Positions 45,371 to 58,504 are shown, counted from the first letter of the stretch. The stretch: DNA of 64,000 bases from Dioscorea cayenensis subsp. rotundata (GCF_009730915.1 NC_052475.1:21138285-21202284), one strand, 5' to 3'. The notes: generated by a model from the letters alone, not told the origin. Numbers and translations: made by a program.

Positions 45371-48300
45371 ATGAACGGGAAGGAAGCGGAGGATGCCATG
45401 TCGTCGACGGCTCTATCCCCGCCGCCGCCACCGCTTGAGTGGAAGTTTTCTCAAGTGTTCGGCGAGCGGACGGCCGGAGAGGAAGTGCAAGAAGGTATGG
45501 ATTCTTAAACTCATCGAGATCCCAGAGATTTAGCTCTTTTATACTTGGTTTTATACTTAGATCGTGCGTTATGAACGTTTGGTTTCTGATTGTGTGGTGG
45601 ATTTCGTTGTTATAGTTGGGATTGTTGCATTGTTCTTCTGTTTGGTGGATTTCTGTAAAAATTTACTACTTTCTTAGATTCATCATGTTTAAGCTTGTTT
45701 TTCATCTCAAGAAAAGAACGGAACTTGGTTGGAGTTGGAGTGTGGCAGGATTCCTTAAAGAAGAAAGCGTGATTAATGCATAATCTATTTACATATAGGG
45801 AAGTTTAGAGGTTTATTCCAAATATTGTCGACTTTTAACTACATTTCTGGTTAACTTGTTTGTTGCATAGTTTCACCAATAAGTCCTATAGCTTGAGCAG
45901 AGTGGGCCTCGGATACTGATTTGAGAGCAAATTCTGGAGAGTTGGATGTGGTTGACAACTAATACCACTTGACTGTCAGTGAACTTCTTGCTGTCCATTT
46001 AGATCTCTTGCTGGCATGACATGCACCATATGCCCTGATTTTCAAAATAGTGACACATTCCTACCTTGAAAGGAGAATAGCTTTTGTCAAAGTCTGAAAA
46101 TAAGGAGCAGCTTACTTGTTATTGGGATGACCTGTTCAATAATCCTCAATACATCTGGCTAGATAATGTAGACTCAAGAAAATTAGCACAATGGGACTTC
46201 CATTATTAAGTTCATGATTTGCATTTTCCTTTTGCTTGCTATTACAAAGGCTTTTTGGGATTGGCAACATTTGGTATTTATAGGGTTCTGCATAGTGATC
46301 CCAAGGGTTTGCAATTCAAATATAAGAATAGAAAGTGCCATTGAGGGCTTTCTAAGTATTCAATTGTCTCATGGATTGCCAAATTCACCATTTGGTTATG
46401 GCGTGCTCCACAGGCTTTCAAGATTAATTAGAATGGATGGATTACCTTTTTTGGGTTTTCACAAACTATTGCATTTTGTCTGGCAATTTTAAGGTTTTTC
46501 TTTATCTCTCTTGCTAGTCGACAAAGTGCTTAAAGCTGGAATATGAATATCTTCTATTTCAGTTCATGTTGAGTTGGTTTGTAGCACTTGTTTCTGTTCA
46601 TTATTTTAGCACTTTCTTATGACCTTGTGATGTTTTATTTGTCGTAGTTGACATTATCTCAGCAATAGAGTTTGATAGTGGTCGACAAAGTGCTTAAAGC
46701 TGGAAGATATATCTTCTATTTCAGTTTATGCTGAGTTGGTTGGTGGCACTTGTTTCTATTCATTATTTTAGCACGACCTTGTGACATTTTATTTGTCGTA
46801 GTTGACATTATCTCAGCAACAGAGTATGATAGTGGTCGACAAAGTGCTTAAAATTGGAATATGAATATCTTCTATTTCGAGTTCATGCTTTGAGTTGGTT
46901 GGTGGCACTTGTTTTACGTTCATTATTTCAAAGACTTTCTAACGACCTTGTGATGTTTTTATTTGTCGTAGTTGACATTATCTCGAGCAATAGAGTTTGA
47001 TAGTGGTCGACAAAGTGCTTAAAGCTGGAATATGAATATCTTCTATTTCAATTCATGTTGAGTTGGTTTGTGGGACTTGTTTCTGTTTATTATTTCAACA
47101 CTTTCTGATGACCTTGTGATGTTTTATTTGTCGTAGTTGACATTATCTCAACAATAGAGTTTGATAGTGGTCGACAAAGTGCTTAAAGCTGGAAGATATA
47201 TCTTCTATTTCAGTTTATGCTGAGTTGGTTGGTGGCACTTGTTTCTGTTCATTATTTTAGCACTTTTTGACGACCTTGTGACGTTTTATTTGTCGTAGTT
47301 GACATTATCTCAGCAACAGAGTATGATAGTGGTCGACAAAGTGCTTAAAATTGGAATATGAATATCTTCTATTTCAGTTCATGCTGAGTTGGTTGGTGGC
47401 ACTTGTTTCTGTTCATTATTTCAGCACTTTCTAACGACCTTGTGATGTTTTATTTGTTGTAGTTGACATTATCTCAGCAATAGAGTTTGATAGTGGTCGA
47501 CAAAGTGCTTAAAGCTGGAATATGAATATCTTCTATTTCAATTCATGTTGAGTTGGTTTGTGGGACTTGTTTCTGTTAATTATTTCAGCACTTTCTGATG
47601 ACCTTGTGATGTTTCATTTGTCGTAGTTGACATTATCTCAGCAATAGAGTTTGATAGTTGTTGACAAAGTGCTTAAAGATGGAATATGAATATCTTCTAT
47701 TTCAGTTCATGTTGAGTTGGTTTGTGGCACTTGTTTCTGTTCATTATTTTAGCACTTTTTGACGACCTTGTGACGTTTTATTTGTCGTAGTTGACATTAT
47801 CTCAGCAAGCAGAGTATGATAGTGGTCGACAAAGTGCTTAAAATTGGAATATGAATATCTTCTATTTCAGTTCATGCTGAGTTGGTTGGTGGCACTTGTT
47901 TCTGTTCATTATTTCAGCACTTTCTAACGACCTTGTGATGTTTTATTTGTCGTAGTTGACATTATCTCAGCAATAGAGTTTGATAGTTGTCGACAAAGTG
48001 CTTAAAGCTGGAATATGAATATTTTCTATTTCAGTTCATGTTGAGTTGGTTTGTGGCACTTGTTTCTGTTCATTATTTCAGCACTTTCTGATAATCTTGT
48101 GACGTTTTATTTGTCGTAGTTGACATTATCTCAGCAATAGAGTATGATAGTTGTCGACAAAATGCTTAAAGCTGGAATATGAATATCTTCTATTTCAGTT
48201 CATGTTGAGTTGGTTTGTGGCACTTGTTTCTGTTCATTATTTCATCACTTTCTGATGACCTTGTGACGTTTTATTTGTCGTAGTTGACATTATCTCAGCA

Positions 48301-51300
48301 ATAGAGTTTGATAGTAGTCGACAAAGTGCTTAAAGCTAGAATATGAATGTCTTCTATTTCAGTTCATGCTGAGTTAGTTTGTGGCACTTGTTTCTGTTTA
48401 TTATTTCAGTACTTTCTGATGACCTTGTGACGTTTTATTTGTCGTAGTTGACATTATCTCAGCAATAGAGTTTGATAGTGGTCGACAAAGTGCTTAAAGC
48501 GTTAATATGAATATCTTCTATTTCAGTTCATGTTGAGTTGGTTGGTGGCACTTGTTTCTGTTCATTATTTCAGCATTTTCTGACGACCTTGTGATGTTTT
48601 ATTTGTCGTAGTTGACATTATCTCAGCAATAGAGTTTGATAAATCTGGGGACCATCTGGCCACTGGTGATAGAGGAGGGCGTGTTGTTTTGTTCGAAAGG
48701 ACAGACGTGAGAGATGTATGTGTTTTCCATAGTTTGCCATGACCATGTTTGTTCCGTTTCTGTAGTTGTCAGCATTTTTTTTTTTTTTGATGAGTAGCAT
48801 GCACGACGAAGAGAGTTGGAGATGTTAGATAATCCAATCAGCAGGCATCCTGAGTTCCGTTACAAAACAGAATTTCAAAGCCATGAACCAGAGGTGATTT
48901 TGGAAAACTATTACATTTGATTGGTAAATTGGCATCTGCTTGTTCTGTCATATACATTACCAGCTTTGCCGTTTTCTTTTCAGTTTGACTATCTGAAAAG
49001 TTTGGAGATAGAGGAGAAGATTAACAAGATCCGTTGGTGCCAAACCACAAATGGTGGCCTTTTTCTCCTTTCTACTAATGATAAAACAATCAAATATTGG
49101 AGGGTAAGCCCATTTACTATCAAATTTCTTAAGTTCTACTATAGTTGTTGTTTGACTTCAGGATGATGCGGTTTGGATTTCATAAACCATTTTATGTTTC
49201 GGCTTGAACCATATAATAAAATGTGCTATTGAAGGTGTATCTCCACTTCAAAGATGAATCATTTACAATTTTTTTTTCACTTGCTTCTTTTGCAATTTTT
49301 TTGGCTTCAATTTATGCATCATTTACCTCTGTTTTTCTTTCACAAGCATTGCATAAGAGTTTATTTATTTTTGAAATTTTTATTTTGTAGTTATTGTGGA
49401 TAATTGTCTATGATAAAATATATTGGATAAGTTCTTGTGGTTGTCTTACTTTATGATTGTTCTTTACAGATTTTATTTCATATCTTATATTACTTATAAC
49501 TACATTCGTCACATGACTTGGAATGCTTATATGATAAAGCATAGAATTTGTGTTCTTGTTGACTCTCTGTCATGCCTCCATTTGTAGCTGCAATATTTTG
49601 TGATGTTGGATCTCAAGAGTTCTCTAGTGCTTGTCACAATTTATAATTGTACAGGTACAAGAAAAGAAGGTGAAAAGAATTTCTGAAATGAATTTGAGTT
49701 CCGCACAAGACGCAGGTGATGGTAGCTTTGCTAGCTCAAGTGCATCAAATCCAGCGGCTTATCTTCCAAATGGTGGATGCTCAGGAGGGGCTTATTCTTC
49801 TTTTAGCAATGATTTCACATTTCCTCCTGGAGGGTTCCCATCGCTGCGATTGCCCAAGGTAGTTGTACTCAAACTAGAACCTACTCCCTTTGTTTTGAAT
49901 TAGGTGCCATTTAAAGGAAATTCCAAAATAGTTGTTGCTTTAGAGTTCCAAGATAAAGATTTATTTATTTTTTCCAACTTTACCCTTATTCAATTTAATA
50001 AGTTATATATATGAAGAAAGTAATAGTTATAGTCCCAAGAAAAAGATATGGTTCCAAGAGAGGAATAGTTTAGTAATTTGGTTGATTTTTATGTTAAATT
50101 TTAGAAAGTTTAATGCTATTTTTAATTCTTGTGCAACATCCATAAATGACATGTATTTTGGAATGGAGGGAGTAAATATTGAGTATTACTGTTCAAGCAA
50201 CAATCATTACTTCCAATCAATATTTGAATAGAATATACTGTATACTGACATTCTACTCAGGAACCCACTGCAATGTATAGAGTAAGGATTGTTTTCTTTT
50301 TGATTGTCTTGTAACATCCTCTATGCAATTCCTTTATCCAAATCAGTTCAATGTGCTTATTAAGATTATTGTTAAATGCCCTAATAGTTTTTCCTTGTGT
50401 CTATGAAAATGTATAGGTTACAAGCCAGGAGACTAGCATTGTTGCAAGATGTCGGAGGATATTTGCTCATGCTCATGATTATCACATCAATTCTATTTCA
50501 ACTAACAGGTTTATGTCTTCACCTCTACTTTTATCTAGTAATGCAATTCTTCACTTTTGATGTAGCAAAATAAGATAATTCAATCAGTAAAGTAAAATGA
50601 CAGGTAAAAACATATTACTCTTAAGGACAGTATAAAAAAATTAAAAAAATAAAATAAAATAAAAGTGAGAAAAGAAGCCCTTAAGATGTCTTTTATCAGT
50701 AACCAATGGAGAATCATAATCTTGGGCAAGGTAATGAAAATCTGCTAAATGATAAGAAGGAATAGAAAAGAGGTTATTTGTAAAGAAGGAAGATTAAAAA
50801 ATATTTTCAGGTGATAGATTTAAGCAAAAATAAGGAGAAAGAGTGGAGAGGTATTGAGAGTATTAAAACATGAATTCTACATGAAAATTTGCATGTCAAG
50901 TTTTGGGATATTGACATAGGCCAATCTATAGGCATTTGACATTGAATTTCTTGCATTGATAAATCTGTTTCGTCTAGGAAGAGATGTGGACTGTTGGATG
51001 GATAAACTCTCTTGAAATGAAAAAAAAACAACAGACCTGACAGTCGCTGGCCTCCCTAGTTAACCTTATTAGCTAACTTAAATACCTTCTCTTTCTAAGG
51101 CTTTGAAAATATATGACGTTTGCTTCTGGTTCCACTTATATTAACTTAGTTAACAACTTGCGTTTATTAATGTGCTAAACAGGCTTTTATGCGGATGGCA
51201 TATTGTGTGTGTGGTTGTTTTCCCTTGAGTCAAGTGACTTACACAGGAATGTGGCAGTTCATTTGGCAAGTGGTGTAAAAATCTAGAAATTTCTTCTGAT

Positions 51301-54300
51301 TGTATGTGACCAATTCTGCTCCATGTTTGACCTGATTTTACATGGAAAAGGTTTAGGGTGACTTGCATCAACCTGTTATTGATATGGATCTGTTAAGTCA
51401 TCATTTGGTGTGATTCCTCAACAGATGAAACATTATCTCCAACCAAACTTTCGAATTTCTTTCCTGTTCCACAAGTGTTCTTTCTGGAGAAGTGCTTGTT
51501 TAATACTTTTGTAGGATGCAAGTTGTCATGCTTTTGTTTATATGGTACATGATAATTTATTTTCTATTCTTCCAATTATCCTGCAATTTAGTTGATTGTT
51601 TCTATTATGCTCTATGTTGAATTAGGGACTTATATACATATTTGATGGCTATATTAAACTACTATATTTATTTGAGGGACTCTTGGGAGCTTTTATTTAG
51701 GTGCCTTTATTGTGTTGATGTTTTGGGCAGGTTGACCTTTGCTAATTTCTCTTTCCGATCATGATTTGCAAATAACATTTCGGCATTTCCATTGCAGTGA
51801 TGGTGAGACTTTCATCTCAGCTGATGATTTACGTATAAATCTTTGGAATTTGGATATTAGCAACCAAAGTTTTAACATTGTTGATGTCAAGCCTGCAAAT
51901 ATGGAGGATCTAACTGGTAAATAATCTCTCTGATGAACCTGAAGGTTGAAAGTTAAATTCAAGGTTCTATGTCCTTATCTTTATACCAGTCAAACTTCCT
52001 AATGCCCAAATATTTCTATGAGTGCTTATCTTTTTGTTGCTAGTCATAATAGAATTTTGTTGCTAAATAATAGAATTGAAGGTTGAAAGTTAAATTCAAG
52101 GTTCTATGTCCTTATCTTTTTACTATGAGTGCTTGATTAATTTTGGTGCATCATAAAATAAAGACATTTTGTTATTTGTTGTGGTTTTGCTATTTCTCTG
52201 AGAGTTGGTTGGGAAACTTGAGATTTAGTTCATAGCTTATAGTTGATACTTGATACTTGATACTTGATACTTGATGAAGTCTTTCATTGCAAGCAGGAAA
52301 GTTTTGTTGATTTATCTTTTCTGTTTCCTTGCACGCCATAATTAAAATAATTTAAATAAAACCATTCAGCAAAGGCTGTAACCTGTAAGCCCAGGGGGCC
52401 TATGCGTGATTTGACTAGTTTCTTTACTCGAACTAAGCTCCTCTATTTTATCTCTGAGATGAAAGTGAATTGAAATAGTTAGAAAATGAACTGGGATTTA
52501 AAAGAAAACAGGTTTAAATATATTTCTTTTTTCATTTCATTATGGTTTATTAGAAATTGTGGGGGCCATATGCATGATACTGAAATGTGGGAGTGGAATT
52601 TCAATTAAGCATTAGTCTAAATTTGTTCAATTAGAAATTAATGTAGAACGGTTAAAGTGAAGTAGCAATCTGAAAATGAGATGACTTTATTTGAACTTAA
52701 TATATACCTTGGCATTTGGTGATGGTTCCAGGCTTTCAGTATAGTGAGTTTATCTAACTTAGTTGTTGCTTTGTTTTTAAATTTTAAATTCAATCCATGC
52801 CGTACATATTGTTTGGTTTGAAATATTCAAACAAGTTGAATTAACAATGTAGAATCTGATTCATTTTTTTTTTCAGGCTTAATATAATTTCGCATCGGTA
52901 GATAGAGATAGTGTGATTGGAATAATTTTGCAATAGTTCTATACCTGTGAAACAATGATTTGTTTGTTGATTGCCTGTGGTTTTATCACAAGGTTTTGTG
53001 TGGATACTCTTGTAATGACCAATGTGCTATGTCATTAAAGAAGAAAGTCAAACAGAAACAAATCTCTAGTTCAAGAAAAAGGCCCAAATTTACGTTCGTG
53101 TGGGTTTACGTGCAAGTGTGGTGCATATGCAACTACTCGCCGTTGAAGGAACACAATTATGTCTTGTGTAAATATGTATGAAGTATGCAGTTTGCATGAG
53201 TCTAGTGTAGTGGATGACAATCAACATGAGCTGGTAAACTGTGGACCTTCTTGTCTTTGAAAATATAATAAATGCATAATCTTTTGTTGGAAAGGACAAC
53301 TTTCTAGCAATTCTTTAGGGGAACCTAGCGTGGCATATTTCTTGTTTGATTGTTTCCCTTAAGAAAAGTTATTAGAAGTTGCAAATCCTGAATATGGGCT
53401 GCTGGAAAGTACCTGTATTTCACACTGTTGGATCATTACCTTTGGAGCCATTCTTTATTCTTGTTAATGGCTTTTTTCTTCTTAGTATGGACATCTGGTA
53501 TATAATCCTTTTATATGCTATCAGATCGAGTAAAATCAGGGCTTCTAAAATGGAACTTGTCTGTTAGGATAGCCTTAAACCTTTTCATGATGGACAGCAA
53601 TTTGTGAGATAAATTTTGGCTTGTACATTAGGTTCTTGTTGTCATTTTGCCTTATCTTTGTAGGCAATTAATGTTTTTGAAGATTGCTTTTTGTCTCATT
53701 TAAGTTTCTTTAAATAAAAATGGTGGTTTACCAAATATTACTTACAGGATTTATTTAGCGTGTTTTTATCTGCTGTTTTCCATCTAGGTTCTAGTATTTT
53801 CTATTTTGTTGAGATGCATAGTGTCATCACATCTTGTACACAAGACATATGTTTTTTTATACAGGGGCACTTCGTTAGAGGGACAGTTGGTGAACTGTTC
53901 TGAGTACTTTGTAATTGGGATCCATTTTTTTTAAATACTTTCATTGTTTATGCTCATGTAAGCTTCCCTTCTGATATTTGCTTGGAGTTGAGCTGTCTGT
54001 TGGACTTCAGCTGGAAATTTTACAGTCAACTCTATGAATTATGTTTTCTGATTCATACGTACATTTGTGATTTTGTGCCTGCAGAGGTCATAACATCTGC
54101 TGAGTTCCACCCTGTGCATTGCAACACATTAGCATATAGTAGCTCAAGGGGATCCATTCGACTTATTGATCTGCGTCAGTCAGCTCTATGTGACAACCAT
54201 TCACAATTGTGCGTTATTTTTCTAAATCTTATGGAATTTTATTTTCCTAGGCTCAAGCAGGATACCAAATAGGAAAATCTTGATGATGGAAATGCTCATA

Positions 54301-57300
54301 ACTGACACATCTCCGCTTACAGGTTTCATGAACCTGAAACACCTGGCTCAAAATCCTTCTTCACAGAGATTATAGCCTCAATTTCTGATATCAAGTTTGC
54401 GAAGGATGGCAGGCACATCCTCAGCCGTGATTACATGACTCTTAAGGTTACATTATTTTTATCTTGATCTTTTAGCTTTTATTTATTTTGGTTAGTGACA
54501 AAGAGATATTTTTTGCATGACTCATATTGTGAGAAATTAATTGAATCTTTAATGGAATATCCGAATATCACTATAATATTGTTTGAGAAATTTGATTTCT
54601 GAACTACTTCAAAATATCGCTGCTTGCTAGATTAGAAAAATACATTCTTTTAAGGGCTTTGCTCTCTTTTTAATGTGTACATCTTTTTGTTGCCCCAAGT
54701 GGTACTGGTTTCTGTGTAACTTGAAATGTGAAGATGATGGTCTCATGAGTTTAGACTTCAGACGATACCAGTGGTGAGAATGTGACATTATGAATAAAAT
54801 ACATCTCTTATTTTTTCTTTTTCATAACTTGCATGATCGAGTACATAGAATTAGTTGGAGTGGATGGACAGGATCAGAAATAGTCAAAGAGAACTGAAGG
54901 CAGTATCCTAGTGGGAGTTGACAACAATAGTAGTTGCACATCTTCTTTTAGGCTATGTTTTACATCATTGATGTCAGACAACATATATGTAGATGGTGGG
55001 TGACTAGGAAAGTGGCATGTGAAAAACTATGCGCTCAAAAGTTTGAAAACTTAAGGATTTTAGTAGAACAATCTGATCATTAGTCCACTAAAAGACAGGG
55101 TTATTCGCTCGCTTAAGTGCCCAATCGGGGTGAGACGAGGCGCCATCAAAGAAGAGCTACCTAAGCGAGTGCTTCAGCTCAGGCGCAAGGCAAAAAAGCA
55201 AGAAAAGCATTGCCTTTGTTAGTTTCTAGTTTTTTACATTTTTAAAATGCTTTTTAGGGAACTATAATAAGTGCTTTTTAGGAAATATAAACAATATACC
55301 TGGAAAGTGTAACAATTAAGAAGATTGGTTTTTTATTTTTTCAAAACAAATTAATACAACTTTTGGGAATATGGAGACTTTTTAGGAGAGAATAAAACAA
55401 AGAAAGAAATAAAAAAAAAAGAGATGAAAAATACAAGAAACTTCATAAGAAAGCTAAAGGAAAAATTGAGATATTTTATGTGAAAGATAAGGAATTTTAG
55501 TTGGGAAGGAGTTTTAGAAGAATATTGAAGCAACATATTATGTTTATGTTTTTATTTTGGATCTTCAAATATTTTTAATTGATGATTATTATATTAATTT
55601 AAGTTCAATCTTATGCTTTCATTGTTGTTGTTGTTGTTGTTTTTTTTTCCTTTTAAATAGCGGTTCATGTCACTCAGGCGAGTGCCTAGGGTGGTGTTTA
55701 GCGCATCAGGCGATTTACATTCTCATCGCCTCAAGGGCGTCTAGCGCTTCTAATTACATTGCTAAAAAGTTTGATGATTATTACATAATTTGCCAACAAG
55801 ATCTATTCAACCCATTATTATGGCCAAGCATTATATAATCAGATGGGTATAAATGAAAATTCTGAAATTCAGATGGTTGAGGTTCATTTATTCTTAATTA
55901 TTATTTTTTATAATCAAATAAGAGTAAAGCATTGCCTTGTGTTGTTTCAGTTTGTACACCGCCTATTTTTTGTATGTATTAGTATAAAAAAGAAATGCAA
56001 GTTTATTGTACGGTCGAACCTGATAAATTTTTAGTCTAATCCAATCACCAAATGTCAGGGTCTCATTGCACAATTTGGCCAATTTTCATAATTAAAAAAC
56101 AGTTTTGGTTGACTGGGCACTTTGGGCCTATTTAAAGTAAAGCTGTACCTAACCCACCATTGTGACCATTTGAGATTAAAACATGAACAGATTGAGTCAG
56201 GCAATGCCAAATAAGGGCCTAGTTGGGTACCTCCCCAAACTTCAGAAAAATATTTCCTCCAGGTATCTACCATGATAGTTCATGCCATAGGATGGCATGT
56301 TCTTATTGTTCCTGTTATCCTTGCTTGGTAGTCTTTATTTCTAGCTCAGCAATGTAATGTATAATTGGCAATAGTGAAACTTGTATACTCTTGCGACATG
56401 TAGGATGTCGTACTTGTCTTGTATTTGAGCTTAGAAGTTCAACTTGTTTTTGTGAAGAAAAATTTTATATCTTTTGAGCTGTATGCCATGTTTTACTTGC
56501 TCTTTAAAGCTTGCTTGTTCTATCCTCCGTGTATCAGTTATGGGATGTAAGCATGAACTCTGGTCCAGTTGCGACGTTTCAAGTCCATGAATATCTAAGG
56601 CCTAAGGTAAGTTCATCTTTGCTTTACAATAATTCATTCAAAATTAGCTTGGTACACTTTGTTTTGTCAGGGCTAGAATTTGTTTATGTCAGTTTCTTCT
56701 TTGCAGCTGTGTGATTTATACGAAAATGATTCAATCTTTGATAAATTTGAATGTTGTTTGAGTGGGGATGGATCCCGGGTAGCAACTGGTTCTTACAGGT
56801 ATAACTTTTGGCATAGCCAATTATGTCTTACGAACTTGTTCAATCCTGAATTTACTTTTACACAAAGTTTATCTTATTAATTTTATGTTTGGTTGTGCAA
56901 TTGCAGCAATCTTTTTCGTGTATTTGGCTGTGTTCCTGGAATCACTGAGGCAACAACTTTAGAGGCTAGTAAAAATCCAACGAGGTATGTCTATAGCAGT
57001 GACCATAATTTATTCACACCCTTTGTTCCAGTAAATGTAGAACATTACCTGATTATGAACTTTTATTCATGAAAATTACTATCCTCGGTTCATTGTTCTA
57101 GTGCATTTGACATTGTTGTGAGCCATTGGTCAGTTACGGAAAGTAAAAAGTTGGGTGACTTGTTAATACGAATGCTAAGCTTAACACCATTGGGAAATTA
57201 TTGAAAATTGCTTTGTGTCATTGTGTAGGAGGCAAGTACAAAACCCAGCAAGGCCGGCAAGATCTTTGGGTGGTTTAACCCGTGTTGTGAGAAGAGGTAT

Positions 57301-57504
57301 GTGGTTAGTTTTTCGGACTGTTCATTCTTATGGCTTGCATCTCACACCCTTGTGTGTGTGTCTCTCTCAGGAGCTGAAAATGCAGGCCTTGATGCTGCGA
57401 ACAACTTCGATTTCACAACAAAGTTGCTACATTTGGCATGGCATCCTACTGAGAACTCAATCGCCTGTGCTGCTGCAAACAGCTTGTATATGTACTATGC
57501 TTAA
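45371..57504 (+). CDS. PP2A regulatory subunit B (B55 type), WD40 protein, complete
   Basis: Fourteen exons: 45371-45494, 48612-48715, 48798-48893, 48984-49103, 49655-49858, 50417-50508, 51798-51916, 54085-54208, 54323-54446, 56538-56606, 56707-56798, 56907-56984, 57229-57296, 57371-57504. All introns are GT-AG, all phases agree, and the 1548 coding nt give 515 aa, the normal plant B55 length. B55 is the targeting subunit of trimeric protein phosphatase 2A; a seven-bladed WD40 propeller selects substrates. Visible signatures: a Pro-rich N-terminus then [60 protein letters not shown]. The plant-specific insert rich in Ser/Gly is exon 5. Intron 1 (3117 bp) is mostly a tandem array that repeats the exon-2 acceptor. 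Confidence 0.96.
46517..48641 (+). repeat. Tandem array of intron-1 tail plus exon-2 start, about 13 units of 164 bp
   Basis: About 13 head-to-tail units. Each starts GTCGACAAAGTGCTTAAAG, runs through a CACTTGTTTCTGTTCATTAT block and TTTTATTTGTCGTAG, and ends with exon-2 sequence TTGACATTATCTCAGCAATA plus GAGTTTGATA. The acceptor-proximal junction first falls at 46647/46648 and last at 48611/48612, where the real exon 2 continues. Twelve intervals cover 1964 bp, mean 163.7. Decoy units leave exon 2 after codon Asp and reach an in-frame TAA within about 20 bases. The array appears to have arisen by tandem duplication with one breakpoint inside exon 2. Confidence 0.95.
51941..52121. repeat. Duplicated 42-bp segment in intron 7 of the PP2A gene
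   Basis: A perfect direct repeat starting GAAGGTTGAAAGTTAAATTC occurs at 51941-51982 and about 52080-52121. This suggests a local duplication of about 138 bp, just after exon 7. Confidence 0.8.
52242..52276. repeat. Short tandem repeat (TTGATAC)n
   Basis: Five head-to-tail copies of the 7-mer TTGATAC, the last degenerate, in intron 7 of the PP2A gene. Confidence 0.85.
55095..55755. mobile_element. GGCG-rich non-autonomous element in PP2A intron 9
   Basis: Both ends are rich in AGGCG/CGCCT motifs, such as GAGGCGCC at 55138 and CGCCTCAAGGGCGTCTAGCG at about 55727. Reverse-complementing the right end gives a partial match to the left end, so the two form imperfect inverted termini around an AT-rich core with a (TTG)n run at 55624. 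This type of sequence recurs in plant genomes as MITE-like repeats. Boundaries and superfamily are uncertain. Confidence 0.4.
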
Positions 57505-58268
57505 GGAACAACCAGGAAGGCAAAAATTTCATGCTTTGAAAACCCACGTCATGGTTGTTCTTGCCCGTGCTGCTCTGCTGCTCTGAGTACCTGGCAGAAT
57601 TCAGTGCAGTGGAGTCACTTTTGATCATCACAAAGAACCAGATTAAGCTGTCAAAATCCATGAGGAAGTTCTAAATGTCTTTAGTTCCCGGGTTTGGCAG
57701 CTCAATTTTGGTTTGATTACAAGAAGTTCGGCAGCTTTCTTGCAATGTTTCTCTTGTTTCGGTCCCGAAATGTGATTGATTGTTAACATTCATACAACAA
57801 GATCAGAAGATTGCTTGAAGGGTTTGTTGTCTGAGATAACAAAAATGGGATGATGTGCTGTATCTTCAACTTCAGGTGTCATCAGGGTTTCTTGTATCAT
57901 CTGACTTGTAGAGTTTGTGTTGATGTTATTGCTATTGTTTTTATTATTTTTCTTCTTCAACCCCTTAATTCTCTATTATGTTGGTTGATTCCCTTTTTAA
58001 TTATTTTAGTGTTTGAAAAATAGAACGAATTAGTGTTTGGCAAACATATTATACATTATTTAGGGTTGTGATTGTAGATTGAGGTCAATGGGGGAAAATA
58101 AAATAAAAGAAGATGAAAACTTGCTCTGCTATGTTACAGTAAAGTGTTTAGGTTTTCATATGTATGTCTCGCTTAGCTGTAATGCTATTTCTTTGATTTG
58201 GTGATTGCCCATGCTCATTAATATAATTCTGGGGGTGTTTTAGACCTTTTGGTTATCCCATCAATTTT
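57505..58268 (+). other. 3' UTR of the PP2A gene and downstream flank
   Basis: Directly follows the stop codon. T-rich stretches at 57925-57960 and AAAATAAAATAAAAG at 58097 are candidate polyadenylation regions; no single signal can be chosen. Confidence 0.4.
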
Positions 58269-58281
58269 TTTTGCACAAGAT

Positions 58282-58504
58282 GCCAACGACCTTCGGGTCT
58301 ATTGGTACACGGGTTACCGATAGAGCTCTCATTGAGTGGTGAAAGTTCGATTCTTGACTGAAGGCATATTTCTGGGAGTTATGAATAGTAGTTGTGTACG
58401 GGTGGTTTCTGCGCCCACGTGAGAGTGGTCCCATCCCCACTTGTTCCACCGAGGTTTATGTACGTCTCTTGGATCTCTAATGGGTTCGCCCCGCTCCTCT
58501 TACC
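58282..58504 (+). mobile_element. tRNA-derived SINE with target duplication
   Basis: A body of about 223 bp starting GCCAACGACCTTCGGGTC. It has an A-box-like GTCTATTGG at about 58298 and a B box AGTTCGATTCT at 58344-58354, spaced like a pol III internal promoter. The near-perfect repeat CAATTYTTTTGCACAAGAT lies at each end (left copy ends 58281, right copy ends 58523; core TTTTGCACAAGAT identical). No poly-A; the 3' end abuts the T-containing duplication, as in Au-like plant SINEs. It is too long and too weakly tRNA-like to be a tRNA gene. Confidence 0.75.

Noticed and set aside
46214..46492. 92-codon open frame in PP2A intron 1
   Set aside because: Intronic, hydrophobic by chance, no domain, not spliced to any exon in the reconstructed gene.
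58282..58360. Possible tRNA gene
   Set aside because: A and B boxes are present but no cloverleaf can be drawn, and the body is flanked by a target duplication, so it is a SINE.
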